This document shows, piece after piece, positions 12,701-25,745 of a stretch of 64,000 nt of DNA. Numbering within the stretch: position 1 is the stretch's first letter; each line of letters begins with the position of its first letter. The notes under the pieces are model-generated. The model searched no databases. It had not been told where the DNA came from and saw only the letters and a list, made by a program, of their open reading frames with translations. Location of the stretch: assembly GCA_036924285.1 (NCBI GenBank), contig JAYKYS010000009.1, positions 25,710,001-25,774,000 of the forward strand. The letters run 5' to 3'. A program made the position numbers and the translations under genes. Source of the DNA: Asterella californica. Its lineage: Eukaryota > Streptophyta > Marchantiopsida > Marchantiales > Aytoniaceae.

Positions 12701-13399
12701 ATAAGAAGCTTCGCACATTTCTATACGCATAGCTATACGTCTTTTGTGAAAACCGGAAGGAAGGGTGAGAGAGAATCTTTCATCGTGGGAGGAGTTGCTG
12801 TGAAACGCGTAAGAAGATTTCATTTGATTATAACACAATTAACTTGTTTTTACAGTACTCAAATTACAATCTAGAATTTATTATTTATATTTAGTACGAT
12901 CAAATTGTAATAAATTGTTTTTTAGACTATGGACTTGAGCCGCTTAAGGACTATGTCTTTGCGAGTAGGACCTTTTGAGAACTATTCATATGAAAAACCA
13001 AACTATTCCAAAACTAAACTATTTATAAAAATTTGGAACAAACTATTTCCACCCCAATTAGAACTGAACCGCCAAAACAATTAGGTCATGTAAGGTCCAG
13101 GGAGGACTCCTAAGTAATGTTTTTAGCAAATACTTTTTCAAAGCCAAGGCCAGAGGCAATATAACCTATGAGAAAAAACTTCTTTTATCTTTTGTCATAC
13201 ATACTTTAATCATAAGTGATAAGACAAACTCATTCAACCCATCCCCTATCAAATTAAAATGACGGACTTTTCTCCACTTGGAATATGTGTCTTCCCATCC
13301 TCTCCTCTCCATAAGGGAGGAGTTGGGTGATATTATGAGGTTTGATCATACATATTATATTGGTATCATCTCATACATTTCATGTTTAAATGACAACTG
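9701..13399. other. Intergenic; no gene recognised
   Basis: The stretch 11097-11413 (plus) has two overlapping frames that read somewhat protein-like, one beginning HREYGLDVVHMFHKYL and one containing ATLKKVSFNDYQPFDHHG. They could be a frameshifted exon or pseudogene, but I know no matching family. The remaining short frames (9839-10051, 10122-10376, 12551-12838) look like chance. A short A+T-rich segment lies at about 10490-10770. Confidence 0.4.
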
Positions 13400-16300
13400 A
13401 TTTATTTGGATGTCATGGGTTATGCAGATGTTTTAGTTCCAAACATGATGTTGCTAGAGAAGAACGAGAAGGATGTCAATAACATGGAGTATCTACTACC
13501 GTAATGCTATTTCGATTCGCACGAAACCGAAGTAAATAATTATAGAGATATAATGAAGTTCGAGAAGATTATCGAGGCGTTTGGATGATAAGACACTACT
13601 TCTAGAGTTTCCTCTTACTTACCTTGTTGACCCAAGCCATAAGACTCATCTTCATGTCGATAATGTCTTGGATGCGTTGATGAAGTTGACAACCGAAGGT
13701 CCATTACCGTATAGTGTGGAGGAAGTGAATCAATATGATTGGATTGCTTTCACAATTTTGATGACCGTCATTCGCAACACCTATGTTAAGAAGTGCTTAA
13801 CGATTGAAGTGATAGTCCATATCTGAACCTAGAGCTTACTATTATGACTGCTATCTCAACAACTCTTAGATGCATTGTCTAACAACGTTCACTCACTCAT
13901 GAGGACAAAGTGTTACTCTCCTGCATGCTTTCTGCTTCAGCTGTAGGTGATGAATCGTAAGACATTTCTCCTGGGAGTCAAGATAGTGATTATGCAAAAA
14001 ATATCCAAACTCATGATCGTAACATTCTCCCTACATGTCATGAGATCAAAGATATCGGTCCTCTCTCCTCGTATACATATTTCTGATTACGCATCTGATT
14101 TTTCCAAGACTGATCGTCCTCGTCTTACTCTCTCTTATTTAATCATTTTTCCAGTGGGGTCCCGTTTCTTGGTTGTCAATGACCTTGTCATTCTCCTCGA
14201 CTCTATTATCTTTTGGTTGTCTTTGGGTAAGAGCTTCTCGGCTCCATCTCAAGTTCTATAGGAAGATCTTGTCCCCACCAGATGTTCAGTGCATCTTGAT
14301 GTCTTTCCATCTTATATTTATAATTCCGAAACATTTCTAATCATTCCACGAAGACGGCCTATCAATCATTATCATTATGGATAATTTCTCTTTTCTTTTC
14401 CTGTTTTTCCTTGTAATCTGAAGGCAGTCACACAACATGATCTTCAAGCTTTCTCTAACAAGTATCTGTCTACTCAAGATGTTGTTGTGTTCCGTGCAGC
14501 TCTGTATTGTCAAAGTCTGACTTTTCTCTTCAAGGAAGCTACTATTCAGCGCCATGTCCTCACATTGGAGTTATGTCATCTAATCCTAACTTTGTCATTA
14601 CTTATCTTTTCTGGATTGTCTCTATGCATAACCATCATTATGCTCAAGTCTTAGAATAGATGATTATCGCTCAATGCATCATCACTGACTTAGACTGCAA
14701 TCGAGATCGACCACTACTTCTCGCCATGGTCTTTCATAACTTGCAAGCCTTACATTAACTCCAAGCATGACATGTAAATTTCATCGGAGCTCAATCTTAC
14801 AAAGAGGTTATGTCAAAAGGATGGATTGACGAGGACCTCTCCGACTGAAGAAGACATCAATGTCCAGATACTTCTCGAGGAACTCCCGGTCTGGTCGCTC
14901 CAAGGAAAGTTTCGAAGCTAGACAACAATCCTCAATTTTGCTAAAAAAATGATATACTAATTCACGAAGGAAGATTTTGGACAAGTGACTCCATGAAGAC
15001 CTTGAGTCATCCATCTCAAGAAAACACCAAACCAATCATCTCGAGAACTTCCCAGGCTAATTGCAAGCAGGGAAGACCTCAGACCTACAAGGAAGTTTTT
15101 GGATCAGTTACACCTAGGGAAGTTCTCGGACCTACAAAAGAGTTTTCGTATCAGTCACTCCGGAGCAATCCTAGATCCAAATTAGGAGTTCTCGGGATAC
15201 AGATAATTCTTGAGACAAGTAGCTTAAAATGTAATTAAGTCATCGCCTTATCAGTAATTATGAGTTAAACGTTATCTTCTAGTTCGGGCTATCACATGAT
15301 GATAGTCAGTTAGGATATGTTTTATATATGATGCTTTGTTAAAATTGTATTAGTCCGTCATTGTGTGACCTTTATTGTATCTCCCACTTGAGCTCTCTCC
15401 CGTGGTTGGTGTTTTTGATGTCCCTTTGCTCTCTCTAATGGCTACTTAAGCTCTATGTCTCTCATTGGGGAGGTAGATCTTCTCTATGTATAATTCTAAG
15501 TTAGCCTTAGGAAATCTCCATATCCTCAGTCTTCTATACTGAGGTAGATTTATAGTCTACTTCAAATTCAGATCAAGGTCTCCACGCGATTTTGCATCAA
15601 GATTTCAATCCTTTTATTACTGATTTAGAGAGTTTGGACTCTCGGAACTCTTTTTTCATCATTGTGTATCATCATCTTCATGGATATTGACATTATCACT
15701 GTACTAATAGATGATGGTGTCTCCCTCGATTATAACTCTTATTAATATGATCTAGGATTTGAAGTTTTGATGATATAAGAAGAAATCCACTCTTGTCCGT
15801 CCAAAGTAATCACAACGAGCACTGAATTGTGCAAGAGTGACAGAGACGAGACAACTCCATGAAGACAACTCAAGCGATGACTTGAGCTATTTGTACCAAA
15901 CCCTCAATGACCTAGAGGAGTTTAAGGACTTCTACATGCGTTATTTGAACGAGGAAAAGATAGATCAATCTCTGATCGCTGATGAATCAGTTCAGTCAGC
16001 ACCATTCTCATTGTCGAACAATCATCTGACGTGTACACACAAGATGGTGGACTAGAGGTAAAATCATTATCCAAGGATGAAGTGTAGACATAGCGAACGG
16101 AAGCATACTTGATTGTGTTTAGCAATCGTGCAATGCATTTTGTGTTGTATGTAGGAGATTGAGAGAACTAGTCATTAAAGACATAGATATCGGAGTACAA
16201 TATCTATGTCTAGTAGTATGATAGTATGTAAAGCTACCACTTTTTGATTTATCAGTACTGCAATTTTTTGCATTTTGAGAAGAAAGATTATGCATAGTTA

Positions 16301-16734
16301 CCATACCTCCGTTGTGTATAGAGGTTAAGGAAATATTTAGTTTGCTTGAAACACTTGCCGAATATAAGTCTAAAGATTTTGTTTAAGAACATACTATTTG
16401 CAAAAAGAAAACAAGTCCTCGTTCTCTATACTATTCATTTTCTTTATGATCAGGTTGCTCTATACTGCAAGTTGAAAGTGTGTTACTTCGAATTGATAGA
16501 TATCGGAGCTCCATATCTATGCTTGTGTTGATGTGTGCATAAGCATAAGTAAAGATAAATATGTTGAATATACAGATTTTGACTACAAATGTCAGTGAAT
16601 GAGAACACTGTCGATCTATGAGCACATTGGTCGCAATTGAGTATGATGGATTTGTGACATAATTAACATATGTAATCAATATTTTTAGGACGGAATAAAT
16701 GTTAGCATTAGATTTCAGCCATTATATTTCTGAA
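13400..16734. other. No gene recognised; possible decayed retroelement
   Basis: A plus frame at 13581-13826 (81 codons) is protein-like but unrecognised. At about 15070-15200 similar phrases recur loosely, around ACCTACAA(A/G)GAAGTTTT, GGATCAGTTACAC and GTTCTCGG, giving a degenerate repeat with a period near 46 bases. A minus frame at 15922-16125 and plus frames at 15837-16055 and 16346-16531 have no recognisable domain. The stretch 15380-15600, rich in CTCTCT with a TATATA-free AT context, could be LTR debris; this is inference only. Confidence 0.35.
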
Positions 16735-16759
16735 GCGGTTACGAATTATAGAAGACGGT

Positions 16760-17300
16760 TCTCAGCAAAGATATAAGGTTAGGTTTCGAAAGAGATATTT
16801 CAAAGACGACAGAACTAGTTAGGATTAGCTTTCAGCTGACGGTTTTCCAGTAGCAGAAAATTTGATCAAGGTTAGGTTTCGTGGGTTCAGTGGAGGGTTC
16901 AAACTTCCCGTTGGTATTTCTAGGGATGGTAGAAGGATTTAGGGTTAGGTTTCAGCAGAGATATTGTCGTAGAAATGTTAGGGATAAGTTTGAGTATAGG
17001 TATTCACGTTCGTATCTCTGTTTATCATCTTTGAGGGGGCTCTTTTAGGGATGGAACTAGGTTTCATAGAGGTATTCTGAGGCGGCAGAAATAGTTTGGG
17101 TTAGGTTTGAGCAGAGGTATGATGGGCCGGCAGAAATAGTTAGGGTTAGGTTTGAGCAGAGGTATTATGGGACAGCAGAAATTCTTCGGGTTAGGGTTGA
17201 GCAAAGATAATATGAGGCAGCAGAAATAGTTAAGGTTAGATTAGGTGGAGGATTCTCGGCGGAGGTTTTCTAGAGCGAGAAATTGTTTTAAGGATAGATT
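16760..17300 (+). repeat. Degenerate minisatellite with telomere-like GGTTAGG words
   Basis: Units of roughly 55-60 bases share the phrases GTTAGGTTT(C/G)AGCAGAGGTATT and GGCAGCAGAAATAGTTA. At least four clear units lie at about 17055-17250, with more decayed ones back to about 16760. Several unit junctions read AGGGTTAGGTTT, resembling the plant telomere repeat TTTAGGG, but there is no run of perfect telomere units. No frame is consistently open across it. Confidence 0.75.
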
Positions 17301-18174
17301 TTTCGCTGAGATACTCGTGCGATGAGGATAAACCTTTAGGATATAATTTCCTTGTACATGAAATCTAGTATAGATATCGAGATCGATATCATTTTTAGGA
17401 TTAGAGTTTCGCTCATGTCAGCTGATGAGCCACAAGAGGCTGATCAATACATACAAGTGTCATATGTTTCTTCATTTCTTCATTCTTGTTCGGACAAAGC
17501 TCGTGGAGGGTTAGAACTTGTTGGGTGTATTTCTAGTCGAATGTTCTATTGATCTTCTCGCGAGAATGTATATTTTGCATGATTATTGTTCGTGGGAGTA
17601 ATTTACTATTACCGTGAGCTGATGTTGAGGTTCTAGAATTGAGAAGTTACTGCTCCATGATGACTTCAGGTCATAGTGAGGTTGATAGTTTGATGGAGGA
17701 AAACTCATTCAGGTCACAGTTTTTTCCTACTTGGGTGTACAGAGTGCCTGTCTAGTCAAGATATATGAACATCCGTGGACGTTTGAATAGTCTGAAGACA
17801 CAAGCAAAGCACGGTGCCATTGTTAGAGCTAGAAGTCAACCATGATCTTTTGTCATTGAATTAGTTGTTGAGTTTTTTCCTTGGTTGGATATAAGTTGGT
17901 GACAAATCTGCAGCAGATCGAAGATACGTGCAATGCAATGTTGGAGCTTTGTCACTTCCTTGTGGATAGCTCGATGAGATTGAGCAACCCCGGCATGGAA
18001 GTATCTGTGATGTACGAGCAGATAGTGCCGCTAAAGGTGGACGTCTTGAACATGCAGACGATCACAATGAAGTTCGTATGGTTCTTATGAGTCCTTGTAA
18101 GAGTTTTTTAGGCATAGTTGGACTAGAAAAATATAGTGACGTCGTACATGTCCTTGCTAAGTGATGGTCTTTTG
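17301..18174. other. No gene recognised
   Basis: Short plus frames (17352-17552, 17881-18090) without recognisable features. The stretch ends exactly where a copia LTR begins at 18175. Confidence 0.5.
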
Positions 18175-18397
18175 TGTTGACATAATCCCAAGCTCTAATA
18201 GATCGACGGCTGATACCAGCCGGAGTAGTTAAGGTTATTACATTAGAGGGCTAACCCACCATTAGGGTTTCTCTTGTACTCACTCCACTATATATGCATG
18301 GAGAGGCGAAGCCTCTCTCATCTCATTCCAATTTACTTCTTTGTCTACTCGCTCTTTCTTCTTGGAGGGTATTCTTAGAAGTATCGATCTTTCTACA
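18175..18397 (+). repeat. Copia LTR (5' LTR of plus-strand element)
   Basis: It starts TGTTGACATAATCC and ends GATCTTTCTACA, the TG...CA ends of an LTR. It matches the LTRs at 21382-21615, 44203-44429 and 47147-47373 in reverse orientation. It contains a TATA box (CTATATATG) at 18288-18296. A tRNA primer-binding site follows immediately at 18398, which fixes this as the 5' LTR. Confidence 0.9.
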
Positions 18398-18410
18398 AGG
18401 TATCAGAGTA
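18398..18410 (+). promoter_or_regulatory. Copia primer-binding site (initiator Met tRNA)
   Basis: AGGTATCAGAGTA lies directly after the LTR. It is one or two bases away from the usual plant copia PBS TGGTATCAGAGC, which pairs with the 3' end of initiator Met tRNA; the intact form is present in the sister copy at 47135-47146. Confidence 0.8.
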
Positions 18411-21381
18411 GTAGAGACTGTGTGTCTCTTGTCGATGAGCAAGATGGAGTTTGTGCATGGAGAAGTACAAGAGAGAGCAGCTGGGGTTGTGTTTGATGTC
18501 TAACACTATCCTGCTGATGCGTTCGGGTGAGACGAAACCGTTTCTTTCACTAACAGAAACTTTGAATGTGATTTCAGAGGCCTAGATGTTTTTTCTCGCT
18601 GAAATCTGTCGACTAGCATCATAAGGGTTATCTTGTTCAAAAGGTACGAATTCTGTACTCGATAAAGTTTCAGCCTATTTGGAGCTTTCCAACGACAGAT
18701 TTTCAAATGGATCTTTTTGATCAAAACATTTTTTTAGGACTTGAGTCCAAAACAAATACTAAGCTCTCCTTGACACTTTGAAAAAATTGTGAAATTCTGA
18801 AGTATTGCATTTCTTACCTCATTTGGTCCAATTTTGACCTTTTTTGGTTTGTTTTTTCCGACATTTTTGCATGTTTTGTACATCTACAGTTCGTCATTCT
18901 CGCTGAAAGAGGAGTGCATGAAGTTGCTTTTTTTGTGACTTGTGATCAACTCTTGATCATGAGATGTGAGCGGATGAGTTTCATGGAGATTTTGTGAGAT
19001 TTTCTGCATACATAACATTACAATTTCTCGATTGTAGCTACAGTGGAGTCCATGTCTTTGATCACTAGACGACAACAACAACTACCAAGTGTGGAAGTTT
19101 TGGATGATGACTTTCTTGTAGGGACAAGATCTATGAGACTTATCCTTGAGGAGGAAAAAACGCTTGATGAACTTATTTTCGATGCAAAATTCAAAGAGTG
19201 GAAGAAGCGATCGTACCAGATGATTCACTACATCATGCTAACAATTTCAACATCGATGATCAATCACATCAATGACTGTGATATATCTAAGAAAGCTTAG
19301 GATGCACTCACACGTTTGTTTTAATTAGGAAAAGAGACACGTAAGTTGTAATTGTTGTAGCAGTTCAACACGGTGAAGAAAAGCTCGATGACGTACATGA
19401 TCAAACTGTTTGCAGATCAATTATCTTTTGTCAAAGTCGAGATTGATCTCATTGTATTGATCAGGATCATATTACTAGGACTACTTGTTGAGTACAAGCA
19501 GTTCATCACTTTGATTTTGATCAAAAATCTCTTCCGCCGTTTGATGAACTAGTTCTTATGATGTTAAGAGGAGACGTGTGTCTAATGGAGAGTTCTACTC
19601 CGACGGGTCAGCAAGAATCTATTTATTTTGTATATTCTGGAGGATCTCAAGGTAGAGGTCTTAGAAAATGTGCTAGACATGGACGGGATCGTAGATAGCA
19701 ACAACAACAACAATCACAGCAGTAGCAACAGAACCAGTAACAAGCTGGTTCTTTCAACAATCGAAGACGTGTGCATGGCTCCTGCAACTACGACAAGAAG
19801 TAAGGTCGCAACGTAACTCAATACTACAAGCGACAAAACAACCAACAGTATGATAAAACAACAATCAACAAGACTATGCAGCAACTTAGCAAGTCTACTT
19901 GGAGCAGTTGCTGATTACAACACATCAGAGTTATGCTACTTTCAAACCACAAATTGAGTGGATGACGATTATGACATCATTAGTCATATGATATCTCATC
20001 GAGAGTGGTTCAGTTCTCTTGAGTCTATGGAGACTCCTTAGTTTATGGTGACATGTGATGACACCAGGAACCAGATCCAGCATAAGAACCAAATTTCATT
20101 AGACGTTCTTGCTTTTATCATTTATTGATATAAAGAATGCTCTGCATATACCCAAATTGACTAGAAACTTGCTATTTGTAAGACAATTGGTAGAGCAAGG
20201 TCTACATGTGTATTTTCATAAAATGAATACTTTATTGAAAATTCTAATAGCACTATCATAGCTCGGGGTAGCAAGAGTGGTAGGTTGTTCAAACTAGATA
20301 CTTCTACGCCTAAGTTATAGGCTGCCATGTATGGATAAAGTGTTCTGATAGTGTTTGATTTTGACTTCTGACACAAGCGAACTGGGCACATGAACTTCTA
20401 GAGTTGAGAAGCCTTCTAAGTTTTGACCTGGTTACATGTCTACCTAAATTCAAATCTAGTGAGCCCATTAGAGTCTGTGCAGCATGTTAATTTGGCAAGC
20501 AAGCTAGATAGCCCTTTAAAGGATCAAGTAAGAAAGCGGACAAGCTCTTGAAGCTTGTTCACATTGATGTATGAATTGGTTCTCAGCCAAATATGATCGA
20601 TTTCTAGTACTTCATGTCCTTCATTGATGATCATTTGTTTTATACTATTTGTTGAGAAATAAGTTTTGTGTCAAAAAGTTGTCAACATTCTAGGTTTTTT
20701 GCAAGTTGGTGGAAAATAGTATGGAGAATCTATCATTCGTCTGAGATCTGATAGAAGAGACGAGTTCCTTTCTGGAGTGTTCAATGCGTATTTGTGTGGG
20801 CATAACATCCAACGCTAGAGAGACCTACAATTATAGTCCGTAGCAAAATAGCATTGCATAGCACAAGAACCGACACATAGCAGAAGTTTCGTGTTATGTT
20901 GATCGAGAAGACCATGCTTAGATCTTACTAGACAAAAGTTGGTTCATGTGTGGTGTATATGATGAATCAGACGTCTATAGCAACAGTCCACAGCTAAATA
21001 TCGATGGAGGTCTTCACAAGCAATAAGTTTGATTACTATTTCTTTAAAGTTTGTGGATGTATCTATTATGTACACATATTTGATGAGAAACGTAAGAAAC
21101 TAGATATGAAAGAAGATAGATGTATTTTCTTTGGATATGCTTCAAATACGAAAAGATATAGATGTTACAATCCTTCGTCGAAGCAGATCTACATCAGTAG
21201 ATATGTTGTCTTTGATGAGCTACAGTCTTGGTTTGCTCTTGCACTTGTCGTAACCATCCTTGTACTTATTATAGAATCAAGGAGTCAGTCCATTGTACTA
21301 TCTCAGAGTAGTACGTTGAGTAGAGGATCTAGAGAGATCATTGATTTTAGACTAGAATCAAATGCATATAAAGTTGTTGCT
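18411..21381 (+). pseudogene. Copia gag-protease-integrase, decayed (plus strand)
   Basis: Plus-strand internal region of the element whose LTR is at 18175. The gag-like frame 19043-19300 (YIMLTISTSMINHI near its end) is followed by gag sequence in shifted frames to about 19800, ending in Gln/Asn/Ser-rich repeats. Near 19960-20010 is a protease-type segment (SHREWFSSLE). The GAG-pre-integrase part follows (TRNLLFVRQLVEQGL-like, about 20160-20400). The integrase C-terminus is at 21004-21417 (CIYYVHIFDEKRKKLD, CIFFGYASNTKRYRCY, VVFDELQSWF). Many stops and frameshifts make it non-functional. RT and RNase H are missing: the sequence runs straight into an opposite-facing LTR at 21382. Confidence 0.85.
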
Positions 21382-21615
21382 TGTAGAAAGATCGATACTT
21401 CTAGGTACACACTCTAAGAAGAAAGAGTGAATATTCGAGAAAGTAAAATAGAAATGAGATAAGAGAGGTTTTGCTTCTCCGTGTATATATAGTGGAGGTG
21501 AGTATAAGAGAAACCTTAATGGTGGATTAGCCCTCTAACTAATTGTATGTAATTATCTTGACCACTCCGGCTTATATAAGTCATCGATCTACTAGAGCTT
21601 AGGACTATATCAACA
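21382..21615 (-). repeat. Copia LTR (3' LTR of minus-strand element)
   Basis: On the minus strand it reads TGTTGATATAGTCC to CTTTCTACA, the same family as the LTR at 18175. It is followed on the plus-coordinate side by minus-strand pol in the order expected for a 3' LTR. The boundary with the left-hand plus-strand integrase is exact at the LTR terminus. That fits insertion of this element into the older copy, or a joint made during reverse transcription. Confidence 0.88.
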
Positions 21616-24600
21616 CTCTCTTTCAAGCTAGACTCTACATCTTATACTCTTAGACAATGTCTGAAAACATCAAACTTATCTCTAGGCAATGTCTTAGTAA
21701 AGATACCGCAACCTGATCTCCTGTGCTCACGTAATTGAGCTCATTCTCTCTTGCAATGACTTTTTTTGAATGAAATGATAGTGCACCCCAATGTGCTTCG
21801 TCTTAGCATGGAAAACATGGTTACTAGCTAACTTCATGCTACTAATGTTGTCAGTATATACAACAACAGGAGTACACTCCACACCAATATCAGATAGCAA
21901 ACATCGAAGTCAAATCGATTTGCATGTTGTGTTTGTTACTCCTCGGTACTTTGCTTTTGTGGATGACAAAGCAACCATAGGTTGCTTTTTAGAAGCCCAT
22001 CTTATAGCAGCGCTTCCAAGTCCAAAAGCGTAACCTGACGTGGATCTCCTGTCGGCACTCCCTGCTCAATCAGCATGAGTGTAGTCATGTAACAACAATG
22101 ATCCACCGTATCGATAGTGAAGTCCGTACTGCATCGAGAACTTCACGTAGCGGAGGATCCGCTTGACAACCTCTAAATGTGATCTTCATGGTGATTCATA
22201 AACTGATTGATCAGATCGACGGCATAGCTCAAGTCTGATCTGGTGATGATCGAGTAGATAAGACTCGCAACCATTTCTCTATACATACGTGGATCATCAA
22301 GTAACTCATCATCTTCTACTCCTAGCTTTATCTCTTCTTTGATGACGTAGCAATGGATTTGCAGTCAAGCATATCAAATCTCTCAAGCATATTGAGAGCA
22401 TACAGTCGTTGTATAAGCCAAACATCCTTCTCATCTCTAATTAACTCTACAGCAAAAAAGTACTTGAGCTCTCCTAAGTCTATCATCTTGAACTCGGATT
22501 TCAAGTGATCCTTGATCTAGGAAATAAACTCCTCATAGTTATCAGTAATGATCAAATCATCAACATAAATGGTGGTCACAACAATCCAGTCTCGTATTCT
22601 TAATGAATACAAGATAGCGTCTGAACTACAAAGATGGAAATCAAGAGACTGCAAGTAAGAATTGGTCTTTGCATACCATGCTCTTGATGCCTATTTCATA
22701 CCATAGAAAGCCTTCCGTAACTTACACACACAAGAAGAGAACTTAGGATCCTCATAACTTGGAGGTTGCTGCATGTAGACCTCTTCCTCAAGATCGTAGT
22801 TGAGGAAGACGTTCTTGAAGTCCATCTGGTGCATCTTTCAACCTTTCTGAGTTGCAATTGCTACTACGATTCGAATGGTCACCATCTTTGTAACTGGAGC
22901 AAATGTCTCCTCAAAATCCACTCCATGTTGCTGTGCGTAGCCCTTGGCTACCAATCTGACCTTGTATCGACACACGATATCATTTGAGTTGCGCTTGACC
23001 TCGAAGATCCACATGCAACCAATCACTTTTTTATCCTCAAGCAAGTCCACCAACTCCTAAGTTTGTTGGTGGTGAAGCGCAACAAGTTCAACTTCTATAG
23101 CACTCACCCACTGGACTTTGTGCATCATCTCTTCAAGTGAACTTGGTTTTTGTTTCTGAAGAACATTGGTCATATATGCATGATGTGTAACAGACAAACT
23201 TTCATGTGTATACCTACTCACTGGATGTTTTATCCGTTCAGTTCTGCGAGAGATAATCGGTGCGTTAGTCACCTCTCTTTGCAACTGATATGATGTAAAC
23301 GTCGAGGTCCGAGACAAAGTATCCAAGAGATGTGGAAGATCTACATATTTGGACCAGTGAAACATACGTTGTAATAGCACTCGCTCGTCTTGTGTAGAAA
23401 CTATACTAGTTTCATTAAGTTATGTTACGTGGACTTTAAAGTTAACAATACCTCTATGTGTAACTGATTCTAATCTATAATCATTGACTTCTCTAGATCC
23501 TCCACTCAACGTACTACTATGATGTACTACAGTGGACTGACTCCTTGGTTCTATAGTATGTACAAAGATGGCTACGACAGGTGCAAGAGCAAACCAAAAC
23601 TGTAGCTCATCAAAACAACATCTCTACTGATATAGAACTACTTCGACGAAGGATTATAACATCTATATTCTTTCGTATCAAAAGCATTTCCAAGGAAAAT
23701 ACATTTATTTGCTTTCGGATCTAGTTTATTATGTCTCTCATCAGGTATGTGCACATAACAAATACATCCAAAACTTTGAAGAAAGAGTAATCTTGTTTAT
23801 TGTCTGTGAAGACCTCCATCGATGTCTGGTTGTGGACTGTCGCTATAAGCGTTTGATTCATCAGATACATTGTCCATAAAACAACTTCTGTCTAGTAAAT
23901 CTAGGCATATTCTTGTCATTCAACATCGCACGAGCTGCTTATCTTATGTGTCAATTCTTGAGCTCCGCAACTTCATTCTGCTGCAGATTATAATTGTATG
24001 TCTTTTGACGTCAGATGTCATGTTCATGCATGTATGCATCGAACTCTCGAGAAAGAAACTCGTCTCTTTCATCATATCTCAGACAGAGTATAGATTCTCC
24101 AGACTATTTCCCTACCAACTTGTAGAAAGTTTGGAACATTGACACTATTTCAACAGAGGACTTGTTTCTCAACAAATAGATCCAAATGTAACACGGATGA
24201 TCCTCAATGAACGACACAAAGTACTCAAACTGGTCATACTTGGTTGAGAAGTAATCCATACATTAATATGAACAAGTTCTAGAAGTTTGTTTGTTCTGCT
24301 ATTTGATCTCATAAAAGGTTGTCTAGCTTACTTGCCGAACTTATATGCTGCGCAGACTCCAATGGACTCATTAGATTCGAATTTGACAGACTTGTGACCA
24401 AGTCAAAACTCGGAAGATTTTTTAGCCTTTGAAAGTTCATGTGCCCAATTCGCTTGTGTCAAACGTCAATGTCAGACATTATTGGACCACTCTGTCCATA
24501 CATGGCAATTTGTAACTTAAGCGTAGAGACATCTAGTTTAAACAGCCTACCACTCTTGTTACCTCGAGCTATGATAGTGTTATTAGAATTTTCAATAAAA

Positions 24601-25190
24601 CATTTATTTTTATTGAAACGTATTTGCAGACCATGCTCTATCAACTGTCTTACAGATAATAGATTTCTAGTCAATGTGAGTACATGCAAGACATTTCATA
24701 TATCAATAACTGGAACAAGAATGTCGAAAAGAATATTACTCTTGTGTTGGATCTGGTGTTTTTGTCATCGCTTATCATCATAAATTGAAGAGTCTCCACG
24801 TGTTCAAGTGAACTGAACCACTCTCGATGGGATGTCATGTGATTGATGGCGATAAAATCGATCACCCAATCAATCTATGACTCCAAAGTAACATAATTCT
24901 AATACGTTGTAATCAGCAACTGTTTCGAATAAATTTACTCAATTATTGCATAACTTTGCTGGTTGTTGTTACTTTATTGAAAATTGTTGTCATATTTTTT
25001 TTGTTCTGTCGTTTGTAACATTGATTTACATTGTGATATTTTTTTTTACATTAGTTGTAAGAATCTAACGCACATCTTTGATTGTTGAAAAAACCAGATT
25101 GTTATTAGTTCTGTTGTTGTTGCTGCTACTACGATTGCTCTCGCTGGATGTTGTGATTGTTGTCATCTCATCCACGTCCAGCATTATTTT
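21616..25190 (-). pseudogene. Copia gag-end to RNase H, decayed (minus strand)
   Basis: Read from right to left: a gag tail rich in Asn/Gln (about 25190-25060); a protease segment (INHMTSHREWFSSLE, about 24850); the GAG-pre-integrase part (LTRNLLSVRQLIEHGLQIRF, 24689-24459); decayed integrase (24450-23620); hinge (23380-23057); start of RT (KGYAQQHGVDFEETFAPVTKM, 23053-22838); remaining RT and RNase H in broken frames down to about 21800. Stops and frameshifts are frequent. The 5' end (most of gag, leader and 5' LTR) is missing: similarity to the plus copy stops near 25190. The region 23480-25190 is an inverted, roughly 85 percent similar copy of 19660-21375. Confidence 0.85.
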
Positions 25191-25639
25191 TCACGACCCT
25201 TCCAAAACTTACAAAATAAACATAGTGTTATGATCTATTTATATCTTCCAGCTAGTCCCAAGGCCTTCATAATCCAAGTGTGTGATTTCATGTTCAATTC
25301 ATATCCTTATAAAAGCATTTTCTTGTAGGTCGAATCCAAGCTTTGTCATTCCCCACCCAACGCAAGCTCCCACATTGCCTCATAGGTGAATATGCATCCC
25401 CAATGAACTCCGGGAACTTTTGCTCGCTTAATGATATCAAGAATATATATAGATTTTAAGTAAAAAATATATATTAACTAAATATAAAAAATTAAACTAT
25501 TTTATAAATATTATCTGTTATCTATGCTTGGAAACACGAGAAGAGTAGAAGATAACCTATAAATATAGCCTTCAGTGTCGTGCTTTAGAAGGTACAAGTC
25601 CGAGAGTACACAGTCCACAATACGTTAATATACTGTGAT

Positions 25640-25745
25640 GTTAATTTAATACCTAACCCTTCCTGCCGAAAGGGTTAGGTATTAAATTAACCACCTGTAT
25701 ATTTACCTCCTCCATCGGAAGATGGAGGAGGTGAATATGCAGGTG
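25640..25745. repeat. Two abutting long hairpins (22 bp perfect, 25 bp with two mismatches)
   Basis: Hairpin 1 has arms 25640-25661 and 25670-25691, a perfect 22-bp stem with an 8-base loop (CCTGCCGA). Hairpin 2 begins at the very next base: arms 25692-25716 and 25721-25745, a 25-bp stem with a 4-base GGAA loop and two mismatches, both of which can form G-U pairs in RNA. The arms are unrelated to each other. There is no open frame across them and no gene within 150 bases. The phrase GCCTCATAGGTGAAT occurs on both sides (about 25378 and 25769). Confidence 0.85.
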
